From the NCBI GenBank assembly GCA_025963615.1, contig JAOQAL010000762.1, forward strand, positions 1 through 5,476: a stretch of 5,476 nt of DNA, in the 5' to 3' direction. Source of the stretch: Chitinophagaceae bacterium. GTDB lineage: Bacteria; Bacteroidota; Bacteroidia; Chitinophagales; Chitinophagaceae. Shown here in pieces: positions 5,473 through 5,476 of the stretch. Positions within the stretch are counted from its first letter, which is position 1, and each line of letters opens with the position of its first letter. The position numbers were made by a program, and so were the translations under genes. The notes under the pieces are model-generated. The model was not told the DNA's origin, searched no databases, and saw nothing but the letters and a program-made list of their open reading frames with translations.

Positions 5473-5476
5473 GGAA

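Larger units (their letters stand above)
5146..5476. other. non-coding 3' flank of gene B
   Basis: This 331-base stretch has no substantial gene. It holds, in order, a small CTTAT/ATAAG hairpin (5155-5166) just after the stop, the right inner repeat arm (5183-5204), an AT-rich 130-base spacer with a weak terminator (5271-5286) and a 13-codon open frame (5310-5351), the right outer arm (5335-5396), and two REP-like hairpins (5398-5420 and 5450-5472) that continue to the window end. Confidence 0.7.

Noticed and set aside
1..5476. tRNA, rRNA or riboswitch
   Set aside because: No cloverleaf, rRNA segment or known riboswitch core was seen in the short non-coding stretches by eye.

Overview
The window carries two large, divergently transcribed genes that are paralogues of each other. 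Both encode secreted proteins of about 800 residues with the layout of a glycoside hydrolase: an N-terminal signal peptide, an N-terminal alpha/beta domain of the kind found in front of GH20/GH67/GH84 enzymes, a TIM-barrel-like core with a conserved GGDPG[E/D] motif at the presumed end of strand 4, a helical region and a C-terminal beta-sandwich-like domain. The family looks like one of the poorly characterised 'GH20 zincin-like fold / hypothetical protein' families that are frequent in Bacteroidota. Codon use rich in AT, Lys/Asn/Ile-rich proteins, near absence of Shine-Dalgarno sites and short hairpin repeats in the flank all suggest Bacteroidota, perhaps Chitinophagaceae-like. The phylum is an inference from style, not a database result.

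Layout: 1-110 repeat sequences; 111-200 short non-coding stretch; 201-2627 (minus) intact hydrolase-like gene A; 2628-2762 divergent promoter region; 2763-5145 (plus) gene B, whose reading frame is broken once at an A10 run (3068-3077) and resumes at once in the +1 frame with unbroken similarity to gene A; 5146-5476 non-coding flank with a weak terminator, repeats and two REP-like hairpins.

The main unexpected structure is a long imperfect inverted repeat around the gene pair: 1-62 matches the reverse complement of 5335-5396 (56 of 62 positions), and a second inner pair, 89-110 and 5183-5204, matches at 21 of 22. No transposase is present. The arms are therefore either the ends of a non-autonomous, cargo-carrying element of about 5.4 kb, or two independent copies of a dispersed repeat, each sitting downstream of one gene in the same relative orientation. 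Just outside the right arm are two tandem hairpins (5404-5420 and 5456-5472) whose stems differ by compensating base pairs.

The two enzymes probably act together in the periplasm or outside the cell on the same or related glycans, sharing a 135-bp control region. Gene B needs either a corrected homopolymer (A9 instead of A10), transcriptional slippage or a phase switch to make its full product of about 793 residues.
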